Notes under the pieces: model-generated
The model's database searches: none
Told to the model about the DNA's origin: nothing
What the model saw: only the letters and a program-made list of their open reading frames with translations
Source: Phycicoccus duodecadis
GTDB lineage: Bacteria > Actinomycetota > Actinomycetes > Actinomycetales > Dermatophilaceae
DNA length: 64,000 nt
Direction: 5' to 3'
Assembly: GCF_002846495.1 (NCBI RefSeq)
Contig: NZ_PJNE01000001.1
Coordinates: 2,542,001 to 2,606,000, forward strand
Position numbers and translations under genes: made by a program
In this document: positions 18,651 through 26,289 of the stretch, piece by piece
How positions within the stretch are numbered: position 1 is the first letter of the stretch
Layout: every line of letters begins with the position of its first letter

Positions 18651-20438
18651 ATGACCCACCGTGACCAGGTGCTGCAGCTCGAGCGCGAGTTCGCCGACGC
18701 GATGCAGCGGATGTACACCGTCGGCAACGGCCTCGCGCGGCTGCGCGCCGACCTCGAGCAGACCTCTCCCGCAGCCGCTCCGGCCGCGGCGCCCGCGATG
18801 GTGGCGGCGGTGCCGGCGGCGCCCGTCCGTCCGGCGGCGCCGTCCCCGGTGCCCCCGCCCGCCGTCCCCCGCGAGCCCTGGTACCGGCGCGAGGGCGCCA
18901 TCACCCGCGTGCTGGCGGTCGCCGGCGCCGGTGTGACGCTGTTCGGGGTGGCCCTCCTGCTCGTCCTGGCCGTACGCCAGGGCTGGTTCGGCCCCGGGGC
19001 GCGCGTCGCCGCCGGCGCCGGCCTCGCCGTCGTCCTCGGCGCGCTCGGGACGCGTGGAGGGGCGCGTGACCGGGGCCGCGGGGCGGCCGTCGGCAGTGCC
19101 CCCGTCGCGCTCGTCGCGACGGGGGCGGCGGCGGCGTACCTGGACGTCGTCGCGGTCACCGCCCTCTACGGCTGGGTGCCGCCGGTGGTGGGGCTCGCGC
19201 TCTGCGCCGCCGTCGCGGTCGCCGGGCTGCGTCTGGCCCGGGTCTGGTCGAGCGAGCTGTTGGCGGTGCTGATGGTCGCCGGGGCGGCGCTCCTGTCGCC
19301 GGTCGTGGCCGGCGACCCCGGGTGGCTGCTGTGCGCCGTCCTGGCCGTCCTCTCGCTCGTCGGGTGGTGGGCGGGCGCGGCCGCCCCCGCTCCTCGCCTC
19401 ACCGTCGTGCGGTCCGTGCCGGTCGGCCTCGCCCTGGTCGCCGGGTCCGTCGGGGCGGCCGACCAGCGCCTGGGTCTGCTGGCCGTGGCCGCCGTAGTGC
19501 TGGTGACGACGCTGGCCACCTCCGCCCTGTCGCTGCGCCGCCACCCCGGGGCGGTGGCCGACCTCGTGGCGGTCGGGGTCGCGGTCGTCGGGGTCCTGGC
19601 CGTCTGCGCCGCCCAGGCCGACGCGCTCCGCACCCTGTCGTACGCCGCCACCGCGGCCGTGCTCATGCTGGCCGCCGCCACGGGCCGCCGGGCGCCGCTC
19701 GGCCCGCTGCCCGCCGGCTTCGTCGCGACCACCACCGCCTCCGGTGCCGTGGCGGCGGTGCTGGCCGTCCTGTCCGGCGCGCCCCAGGGCTTCGTGGCCA
19801 CGGGGCTGCTCCTGCTGGCTCTGGGCCAGGTCGCGGCGGCCGGGGCCACCCGGTCGAGGATCTCGCTCGGGGTCGCCGCCGGCCTGTCGCTGGTCGCGCT
19901 CGCGGCGTGGTCGCCGCACCCGGTGGCGATGCTCTCGCTCGGCCTGGCCCGGGGTCACGACCTGCCGGTGGCCTTCGTCGACAGCGGCCTCGCCGTCGCG
20001 CTGGTCGCGCTGCTGGCGTGGGCGGTGGCCGGGATCCGCGGCATCGGCGACGACGCCCGACGCGCCGTGCGGGTGGCCACGCTGCCCGTCGCCCTCGTCG
20101 CCGGCGCCACCATGGTCGTGAGTGTCCTGACCCTGGCCGGGGCCCGCTTCGGTGACGCGCCGCTGGGGTTCGTCGGCGGCCACGCGATCTCGACCGTCGG
20201 CTGGATGGTCGTGGCGGGCGGGCTGCTGCTGCGCTCGCTGGACCGGCCCGACCCCGACCTCACGGTGCGGCTCGGGCTGGCCCTGGTGGCGGTCGCCGTC
20301 GGCAAGCTCTTCCTCTTCGACCTCGCCGCCCTCGACGGAGTGGTCCGCTCGCTCGCCTTCATCGTCACCGGCCTGCTCCTGCTGGCCATCGGCAGCCGCT
20401 ACGCGCGGGCATGGGAGCAGCGGCGCCGCTCGGCCTGA
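18651..20438 (+). CDS. DUF2339-like polytopic membrane protein
   Basis: 595 residues. An N-terminal 40 residues form a short coiled coil (QVLQLEREFADAMQRMYTVGNGLARLRADLEQ), followed by an Ala/Pro linker (to about 85) and then roughly 18 hydrophobic helices to the end. The WYRREGAITRVLAVAGAGVTLFGVALLL entry and the C-terminal KLFLFDLAALDGVVRSLAFIVTGLLLL block are typical of DUF2339 (COG5373) membrane proteins, which have no proven function. ATG 18651 is chosen over an upstream in-frame TTG/ATG because GGTGGG precedes it. The downstream HD gene starts 50 bp later. Confidence 0.75.
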   Translation: MTHRDQVLQLEREFADAMQRMYTVGNGLARLRADLEQTSPAAAPAAAPAMVAAVPAAPVRPAAPSPVPPPAVPREPWYRREGAITRVLAVAGAGVTLFGVALLLVLAVRQGWFGPGARVAAGAGLAVVLGALGTRGGARDRGRGAAVGSAPVALVATGAAAAYLDVVAVTALYGWVPPVVGLALCAAVAVAGLRLARVWSSELLAVLMVAGAALLSPVVAGDPGWLLCAVLAVLSLVGWWAGAAAPAPRLTVVRSVPVGLALVAGSVGAADQRLGLLAVAAVVLVTTLATSALSLRRHPGAVADLVAVGVAVVGVLAVCAAQADALRTLSYAATAAVLMLAAATGRRAPLGPLPAGFVATTTASGAVAAVLAVLSGAPQGFVATGLLLLALGQVAAAGATRSRISLGVAAGLSLVALAAWSPHPVAMLSLGLARGHDLPVAFVDSGLAVALVALLAWAVAGIRGIGDDARRAVRVATLPVALVAGATMVVSVLTLAGARFGDAPLGFVGGHAISTVGWMVVAGGLLLRSLDRPDPDLTVRLGLALVAVAVGKLFLFDLAALDGVVRSLAFIVTGLLLLAIGSRYARAWEQRRRSA

Positions 20439-20488
20439 GGGTGTCACCACCCGTGACGTCCGCCGCCCGGTTCTGCCACAGTGTCCCG

Positions 20489-21145
20489 GTGCAGGGGCTG
20501 TCGGGACGCTGGGTGGAGGACGTGCGCTCGGCGCTGCCCCGCGCGGACGAGGCCGCCGTGGCCGCCGTCGGCCGCGACCTGCTCACCCGCTGGGACGAGC
20601 CGCACCGCCGCTACCACGGACTTACGCATCTCGCCGAGGTGCTCGCGGCCGTCGACCTGCTGGCGCGGGAGGGCTCGCTGCCCGCCGGGGCGCGCACGGT
20701 GGCCCGGCTGGCCGCCTGGTTCCACGACGCGGTCTACACGGTCGGGGGCGCCGACGACAGCGAGCGGCGCAGCGCGGCAATGGCCCGCGAGTCGCTGGCC
20801 CTCCTGGGCGCAGGCGCCGCCCTGGTCGAGGCGGTCGCGACGGCCGTGCTCGACACCGAGCGGCACGAGCTGGGCGACGGCCCGCGCGATCCGGCGCGCA
20901 CCGTGCTGCACGACGCCGACCTGTGGATCCTGGCTGCGCCGACCCCTCGCTTCGACGAGTACTGCGCGCAGGTCCGCGCCGAGTACGGCGACGTCCCACC
21001 GGCCGACTACGCCGCCGGGCGCAGTGCCGTGCTGCGACCGTTCCTGGTGCGGGGCCACGTGTACCTCACCGATCACGCCCGACGCGGCTGGGAGGACGCC
21101 GCGCGCGAGAACCTCGCGCGTGAGCTCACCCGCCTCGCGGGCTGA
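20489..21145 (+). CDS. HD-superfamily metal-dependent hydrolase
   Basis: 218 residues of the COG4339-type HD family. Visible metal ligands are the His of RRYHGLTHLAEVL, the HD pair in AAWFHDAVYTVG and the Asp of LHDADLWIL. Such proteins hydrolyse phosphoester bonds, often of nucleotides; the substrate here is unknown. The GTG at 20489 is preferred to 20411 because CACAGT lies exactly 6 nt upstream, the leaderless spacing used elsewhere in this window. The 3' end overlaps the convergent NUDIX gene by 20 nt. Confidence 0.78.
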   Translation: MQGLSGRWVEDVRSALPRADEAAVAAVGRDLLTRWDEPHRRYHGLTHLAEVLAAVDLLAREGSLPAGARTVARLAAWFHDAVYTVGGADDSERRSAAMARESLALLGAGAALVEAVATAVLDTERHELGDGPRDPARTVLHDADLWILAAPTPRFDEYCAQVRAEYGDVPPADYAAGRSAVLRPFLVRGHVYLTDHARRGWEDAARENLARELTRLAG

Positions 21146-21902
21146 GCACGGCCGCGGCGAGCGGCCACCAGAACGTGTGGCCGCACAGCCGTTCGAGCTC
21201 GGCGGGGGTCACCCACCGACGGTCGGAGCTGTCGTCGTGGGTGGTGGTGAGCGGTGGCCGGCGGCCGGTGACACCGGCTCCGTACAGCTGGAGGAGATCC
21301 CGCCCGCAGGCCCAGGGGCCGGAGCCCTCGACGCCGCGGAACCGTTCGTACCCGAGGGGACGGAGCGCCTCCCCCTCCAGGACCAGGCCGGTCTCCTCGT
21401 GGACCTCGCGGACCGCGTTCTCCCGCACCGTCTCGCCCTCCTCGCGACCACCGCCGGGCGCTCCCCACTCGTCGCGCCACACCGAGTGCACGACGGCGAG
21501 GTCGTTCGAGGCGTCGTGGACGAAGACCAGCGCGGCGAAGACGCGGGCGGCATCCGCCTCGCGGTCGGACACGATGAGGTCGACGTCGACGACCACACCG
21601 TCCGCCAGACGCACGTCGCGCACCCGGGCCACGCCGCGGTCGCCGCGCCGCTTCTGCATCCGCAGCCCGCTGGCGACAAGCGCCCGCAGCAGCTCGCGGC
21701 CGTCCGTGGGGCGGGCGCCGGCGGCGACCACGGCGGCGTACCGCTCCTCGGGGACGTCGTAGTGGTCACCCTCGAAGCCCCGGGGCGGGATGCCGCAGCC
21801 GCGTGCGAACGCGTGCAGCTCCTCGAGATCGGAGTCGCTGACCAGGTGCGACCACCGCCGGCCGTGGGCCTCGAACCGCGGCGGGTCGATGAGGATGGTC
21901 AC
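21126..21902 (-). CDS. DUF4031-NUDIX hydrolase fusion
   Basis: 258 residues. Residues 1-85 (MTILIDPPRFEAHGRRWSHLVSD, then GIPPRGFEGDHYDVPEE) match DUF4031, a small domain usually encoded as a stand-alone protein. Residues 110-250 form a NUDIX fold with a complete Nudix box (GGREEGETVRENAVREVHEE, then TGL), near 150. It probably hydrolyses a nucleoside diphosphate derivative. The GTG at 21902 has TACGAT 6 nt upstream. Convergent overlap with the HD hydrolase may couple their expression negatively. The fusion suggests that DUF4031 helps select the NUDIX substrate; this is inference. Confidence 0.82.
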   Translation of the reverse strand: MTILIDPPRFEAHGRRWSHLVSDSDLEELHAFARGCGIPPRGFEGDHYDVPEERYAAVVAAGARPTDGRELLRALVASGLRMQKRRGDRGVARVRDVRLADGVVVDVDLIVSDREADAARVFAALVFVHDASNDLAVVHSVWRDEWGAPGGGREEGETVRENAVREVHEETGLVLEGEALRPLGYERFRGVEGSGPWACGRDLLQLYGAGVTGRRPPLTTTHDDSSDRRWVTPAELERLCGHTFWWPLAAAVLSPRGG

Positions 21903-21908
21903 CGGCCG

Positions 21909-21914
21909 ATCGTA
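21909..21914 (-). promoter_or_regulatory. predicted -10 (TACGAT) for leaderless NUDIX gene
   Basis: TAnnnT hexamer with a 6-nt spacer to the GTG at 21902. Confidence 0.5.
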
Positions 21915-22022
21915 GGCGGCGCCGCGGGGGCTGTGGATAACTCGAGGACCGTGGTCGCGCGTCGGCCTACGGTCGTGGGCAGAGGTCGGCCACCCGGGCC
22001 GACCGCCGCCGAAGGGGGTCCC

Positions 22023-22313
22023 ATGGCCGCACAGTTCCAGGTCGACACCGACCGCATCGCCGCCGCGAGCGCCGACGTCGCCCGCATCTCCGCCGAGATC
22101 GACGGGCAGGTGGCCGTCATGCTGGCGCGGCTCACCGGTCTCCAGGACGCCTGGACCGGCACCGCGGCGGGCCAGTTCCAGGGGGTCGTCACCCAGTGGC
22201 GGGGCACCCAGCAGCAGGTGCGTCAGTCACTCGACGCCATCGGGCAGGTGCTCGGGGCCGCCGGGGCGCAGTACGCCGAGGCCGAGGCCCAGGCGGTGCG
22301 CATGTTCACCTGA
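22023..22313 (+). CDS. WXG100 (ESAT-6-like) family protein
   Basis: 96 residues, two predicted helices joined by a WTG turn (QDAWTGTAAGQFQ, about residues 42-54), the hallmark of WXG100 proteins secreted by type VII systems as helical-hairpin dimers. A YxxxD/E export signal is not obvious; the tail QYAEAEAQAVRMF carries YAEAE, which fits the YxxxE form. No ESX ATPase or partner lies nearby, so it is an orphan that would need a system elsewhere. It is preceded by AAGGGGG and by TACGGT at 21968-21973. Confidence 0.88.
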   Translation: MAAQFQVDTDRIAAASADVARISAEIDGQVAVMLARLTGLQDAWTGTAAGQFQGVVTQWRGTQQQVRQSLDAIGQVLGAAGAQYAEAEAQAVRMFT

Positions 22314-22319
22314 CCCGGC

Positions 22320-22829
22320 TCAGCGCAGGTCGAGCTTCATCCCCGCGTGCGAGTGCACCCAGCCGAGCCGCTCGTAGAACCGGTGGGCGTCGGTGCGTCG
22401 CAGGTCGGTGGTCAGCTGGGCCAGCACGGCGCCACGGGCCCGCCCGTGGTCGACCGCCCAGGCGAGCAGCGCGGCACCGAGCCCGGCGCCGCGCGCGGTC
22501 GACGCGACGCGGACGGCCTCGACCTGCAGGCGGGTGGCGCCCCCACGCGACAGGCCGTGCAGGAGCGTCAGCTGCAGCGTGGCCACCACCGCGTCGGTGG
22601 CGTCGCGGACGACCACCAACAGCTGGTGGGGGTCGGCGTCGACGGCCGCGAAGGCCCGCAGGTACGGGCCGAGCTCGTCGGCGCCGGCCTCGCGGCCGGC
22701 CCCCAGGGCGTCGTCGCGCAGCAGGGCGACGACGGCGGGCACGTCCTGCGCGCGAGCCCGGTCGACCACGAAGGGCCCGCCGTCGAGGTCGAGCCGGTGC
22801 GGCAACATCGTCCCCGGCCGGTCGTCCAC
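22320..22829 (-). CDS. GNAT-family N-acetyltransferase
   Basis: 169 residues. A GNAT fold with the acetyl-CoA pyrophosphate loop motif VASTARGAGLGAALLAWAVDHGRARG (about 100-125) and the C-terminal FYERLGWVHSHAGMKLDL, typical of small-molecule or antibiotic-type acetyltransferases. The substrate is unknown. The GTG at 22829 is chosen because TACGGT stands 7 nt before it; the internal ATG at 22808 is the alternative and would remove 7 residues. It is convergent with the WXG100 gene (6 bp between stops). Confidence 0.82.
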   Translation of the reverse strand: MDDRPGTMLPHRLDLDGGPFVVDRARAQDVPAVVALLRDDALGAGREAGADELGPYLRAFAAVDADPHQLLVVVRDATDAVVATLQLTLLHGLSRGGATRLQVEAVRVASTARGAGLGAALLAWAVDHGRARGAVLAQLTTDLRRTDAHRFYERLGWVHSHAGMKLDLR

Positions 22830-22836
22830 GGGGTCG

Positions 22837-22842
22837 ACCGTA
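22837..22842 (-). promoter_or_regulatory. predicted -10 (TACGGT) for leaderless GNAT gene
   Basis: TAnnnT hexamer with a 7-nt spacer to the GTG at 22829. It decides the start choice over the ATG at 22808. Confidence 0.45.
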
Positions 22843-22903
22843 CCGGGGCGACGGACCGGTCGCGGCCGGTCCCCGCTCGGCCGGTGCACCGGCCCCGGCC
22901 GGC

Positions 22904-25453
22904 TCACTGGGTGGCGATGGCCTTCAGCACGTCGAGGCGCGCCGCCCGCCGCCCGGGCCACACGGCCGCCAGCACCCCCACCACGCCGGACAGCGCGACG
23001 AAGCCGACGAGCTGGAGCCACGGGACCGCGAGCACGTCGATGCCGTCGTCGGCCAGGGACCGCTGGAGCGCCACCGCGAAGACCAGGCCCAGCACGACAC
23101 CCAGTACCGCTCCCAGGACCGCGATGAGCACCGACTCCAGGCGCAGCATCGTGCGCAGCTGGCGCCGGCTCAGCCCCACGGCCCGCAGCAGCCCGATCTC
23201 GCGGATGCGCTCCACCACCGACAGCGCCAGGGTGTTGACGATGCCGAGGACGGCGATCACCACGGCCAGCCCGAGGAGGGCGTAGACGATGAAGAGCAGC
23301 TGGTCGATGGGTCTGCGCTGCTCGGCGGCGTACTGCGCCTGGTCGGCCACCGTCACGGTGGGCAGGTCGGCCACCGCCTTGTCGAGCCCGGCGCGCACCG
23401 CGGCCCGGTCGGCTCCCGGGGCGGCCACGACGTAGGCGGTGCGGTCGGTGGGGGGCACCCCGAGGGCGTCGAAGGCGGCGAGCGACATGGTGACGTCGCC
23501 CTGGAGGACGGCGTCCGGGGTGTACGTCGCCACCACGGGGGCCTTCACGACGTCGCCGGCGAAGTCGACCTCGACGCTCGAGCCGACCGCCAGCCGGTGG
23601 TCGGCGGCGTAGGTGCCTGACAGCGCGACACCGGCGTCGCCCAGGTCGGTGAGGGAGCCGGTGAGGACAGCGGGGCGGGCGACCCGGACCACCGCCGCGG
23701 GGTCGACCGCGGTGGCGAACTGGCGGTCGCCGGCGATGTCGAGACGGGCAGCCCGGACGCGGACCACCTCCTGCACCCCGGTGACCTTCTCGGCCGCGTC
23801 GGTGACCGTGGCCGAGAAGCCCTGGCCCACCACGCTGGAGATCACGTAGTCGGCCACGACGTCCTCGGCCAGCGACTTGTCGATGCTCGCCTTGGCCGAG
23901 GCACCCAGCACCGACATCAGGGTGACCAGAGAGACCCCGATCATGAGGGCCGACGCGGTGGCGCCGGTGCGCCGGGGGTTGCGGCGCGCGTTCTGCTCGG
24001 CCATCCGCCCGACCGCACCGAACAGCCGCCGGAAGACCAGCCCCAGGACGGCCAGCACCGGCCGGCCCAGCACCGGGCTCAGCAGGGCCGTCCCCACGAG
24101 GACCCCGAAGGTGCCGAGCCCGAGCACGTAGGTCGGCTCGCTGCCCCATCCGGCCAGCCCACCGGCCATCCCCACGACGCCGGCGAGGAACATGACCGCG
24201 CCGGTGACCAGCCGCCGGCGCATCCCGCCCTCGGTGGAGGCCGCGTCGTCGCGCATGGCGGCCACCGGCGGCACCCGCCCGGCCCGGCGCGCGGGGAGGT
24301 AGGCCGCCACCACGGTGACGAGGACGCCGACGACCAGGGCCACGACGACGGTGCGTGGGCGCAGCACCAGCTGGGCCGCGCCGAGGTCGAGCCCGACCCG
24401 CCCGAACACCCAGCGGATGGCGACGGCCAGCAGGATGCCGAGGCCGATGCCCAGCGTGGACCCCACCAGCCCGACCACCGCGGCCTCGACCAGCACGGTG
24501 CGGGCCACCTGCCGGCGGCTGGCGCCGATGGCCCGCAGGAGTGCGAGCTCGCGGCTGCGCTGGGCCACCAGGATCGAGAAGGTGTTGACGATGAGGAACG
24601 CCCCGACCGTCAGCGCCACCCCGGCGAAGACCAGCAGGAAGGTCGTGACGAACGAGAGCGCCTCGTCGATGCGCGAGGCGGCCCGCGCGGCGGTGGCGTC
24701 GCCGGTGGCGGCCTCGAAGCCGGTCGGCAGCACCTTCGCGACGGCGGCCTTGAGCGTCTCCTGGCTGGTGCCGGGGGCCGCGGTGACCCACACCTGGGAC
24801 CACGCGTCGGCGCCCTCGAGGTAGAGCTGCTGCGCCTGCCGGTCGTCGAGCATGACGACGCTGGCCCCGACCAGCGACGTGCCGGCGAAGTCGGCCGTGC
24901 CGACCAGGGTCAGCTCGACCCGCGGCCGGGCGCCGGCGGTGACGATGGGCACACGGTCGCCCAGCCGGTAGCCGGCGCGCGCCGCGGTGTTGGCGTCCAG
25001 GAGCGCCTCCCCCGGGGCGGTCGGCCACCGCCCCCGGTCGAGGGTGGCGGTGGGGACGCCGTTCGCGGCCGGCCCGTCGCTGTAGGAGACGGCGATGCCG
25101 GGCGGCCCGTTGCTGCCGACGAGCTTGCCGTCCTTGCCGACCACGTAGGTGCCGAAGGTGGTGATCCGGCCGTCGGCCCGCGCCGCCCCGGGCACCGCGG
25201 CCAGCTCGCGGACCAGGCTGTCAGGCACCGTGCGGGTCCCGCCGGCGCCGGCGCCGGGGCCTCCCGAGCCGCCGTCGGCGCGCACGATCACGTCGCCGAC
25301 CGCCCCGCTAGTGAGCCCGGTGAAAGCCCGGTCGAGGGTGTCGGTGAAGACGTAGGACCCGGCGACGAACGCGACGCCCAGGATGACCGCGACCCCACTG
25401 AGCAGCAGCCGCAGCTTGTGGGCGAGGATGCCCCGCCAGGTGGCTCGCAGCAT
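22904..25453 (-). CDS. ABC transporter permease, tandem FtsX/MacB type
   Basis: 849 residues with two FtsX-like permease modules. TM1 is at 15-37, a large periplasmic-type domain (about 40-255) follows, then three TM helices. A second linker TM and extracytoplasmic domain come next, and three helices close the protein. The conserved cytoplasmic sequence LALLRAIGASRRQVARTVLVEA appears in the first module and IGLLRAVGLSRRQLRTMLRLES in the second. Such permeases do not import solutes but transmit ATPase motion outward (lipoprotein or antimicrobial peptide handling). It lies 1 bp after the ATPase stop, so the two form one operon. Confidence 0.9.
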   Translation of the reverse strand: MLRATWRGILAHKLRLLLSGVAVILGVAFVAGSYVFTDTLDRAFTGLTSGAVGDVIVRADGGSGGPGAGAGGTRTVPDSLVRELAAVPGAARADGRITTFGTYVVGKDGKLVGSNGPPGIAVSYSDGPAANGVPTATLDRGRWPTAPGEALLDANTAARAGYRLGDRVPIVTAGARPRVELTLVGTADFAGTSLVGASVVMLDDRQAQQLYLEGADAWSQVWVTAAPGTSQETLKAAVAKVLPTGFEAATGDATAARAASRIDEALSFVTTFLLVFAGVALTVGAFLIVNTFSILVAQRSRELALLRAIGASRRQVARTVLVEAAVVGLVGSTLGIGLGILLAVAIRWVFGRVGLDLGAAQLVLRPRTVVVALVVGVLVTVVAAYLPARRAGRVPPVAAMRDDAASTEGGMRRRLVTGAVMFLAGVVGMAGGLAGWGSEPTYVLGLGTFGVLVGTALLSPVLGRPVLAVLGLVFRRLFGAVGRMAEQNARRNPRRTGATASALMIGVSLVTLMSVLGASAKASIDKSLAEDVVADYVISSVVGQGFSATVTDAAEKVTGVQEVVRVRAARLDIAGDRQFATAVDPAAVVRVARPAVLTGSLTDLGDAGVALSGTYAADHRLAVGSSVEVDFAGDVVKAPVVATYTPDAVLQGDVTMSLAAFDALGVPPTDRTAYVVAAPGADRAAVRAGLDKAVADLPTVTVADQAQYAAEQRRPIDQLLFIVYALLGLAVVIAVLGIVNTLALSVVERIREIGLLRAVGLSRRQLRTMLRLESVLIAVLGAVLGVVLGLVFAVALQRSLADDGIDVLAVPWLQLVGFVALSGVVGVLAAVWPGRRAARLDVLKAIATQ

Positions 25454-25454
25454 C

Positions 25455-26231
25455 TCAGGCCCCGGCGACCGAGAGGCGCGCCATCCGGTCGAGCACGGTC
25501 TCGGGGGTGGGCTCGCGCAGCTCGTCGACCACGTGGCCGTCGGCGAGGAAGACGACCCGGTCGGTCCAGCTCGCGGCCCCGGGGTCGTGGGTGACCATGA
25601 CGACGGTCTGGTCGTGGATGTCGACGGCCCGCCGGAGGAAGCCCAGCACCTCCGCCCCCGACGTCGAGTCGAGGTTGCCGGTGGGCTCGTCGGCGAAGAC
25701 CACGTCGGGGCGCCCCATGAGCGCGCGGGCGCAGGCGACACGCTGCTGCTGGCCGCCGCTCAGCTCGCCGGGGCGGTGGCCGAGGCGGTCGCGCAGCCCC
25801 ACGGTGTCGACGACCTCGTCGAACCAGGCCGGCTCGGGGCGGCGGCCGGCGATGGCCAGCGGGAGCAGGATGTTCTCCTCGGCGGTCAGGGTGGGCACCA
25901 GGTTGAACGCCTGGAACACGAAGCCGATGCGGTCGCGGCGCAGCTCGGTGAGCCGGCGCTCCTTGAGGCTCGTGAGGTCGACGTCGCCCAGGAAGACCTG
26001 GCCGGACGAGACGGCATCGAGGCCGGCGGCGCAGTGCATCAGGGTCGACTTGCCCGAGCCCGAGCGGCCCATGATGGCGGTGAACTCGCCGGCGTGCAGG
26101 TCGAGGGTGACGTCGTCGAGGGCCACCACGCGGGCCTCCCCCGAGCCGTAGACCTTCGAGAGGTTCTGGACGCGGGCCGCGGGGCGGCGCGCGGAGGCGG
26201 GCGGGGCGGAGGTGGGGTCTGCGACCGTCAT
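25455..26231 (-). CDS. ABC transporter ATP-binding protein (MacB/LolD type)
   Basis: 258 residues. Walker A GRSGSGKST near 60, Q-loop FVFQAFNLVPTLTAEENILLPL, signature LSGGQQQRVACARAL and Walker B DVVFADEPTGNLDS (the TGNLDS ending marks the LolD/MacB subfamily), with H-loop VTHD. It powers the adjacent FtsX-type permease. ATG 26231 is preferred; an upstream in-frame extension to 26399 is arginine/proline-rich and runs through the intergenic region. No substrate-binding or membrane-fusion protein is present, as usual for the Gram-positive two-gene systems. Confidence 0.92.
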   Translation of the reverse strand: MTVADPTSAPPASARRPAARVQNLSKVYGSGEARVVALDDVTLDLHAGEFTAIMGRSGSGKSTLMHCAAGLDAVSSGQVFLGDVDLTSLKERRLTELRRDRIGFVFQAFNLVPTLTAEENILLPLAIAGRRPEPAWFDEVVDTVGLRDRLGHRPGELSGGQQQRVACARALMGRPDVVFADEPTGNLDSTSGAEVLGFLRRAVDIHDQTVVMVTHDPGAASWTDRVVFLADGHVVDELREPTPETVLDRMARLSVAGA

Positions 26232-26289
26232 GCGTCGTCCTCGGGGAGCGGGGGTGCAGGCGGGAGGCGCACCCTGCGTGAGCACAACG

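Noticed and set aside
22023..22313. Type VII secretion locus around the WXG100 gene
   Set aside because: No EccC-type ATPase, second WXG100 gene or LXG/PE-type substrate is adjacent. The gene stands alone.
22320..25028. 902-codon minus-strand frame continuing far upstream of the GNAT gene
   Set aside because: The extension runs antiphase through the FtsX-type permease on the same strand. Only the last 169 codons form a GNAT protein, and a leaderless -10 marks the start.
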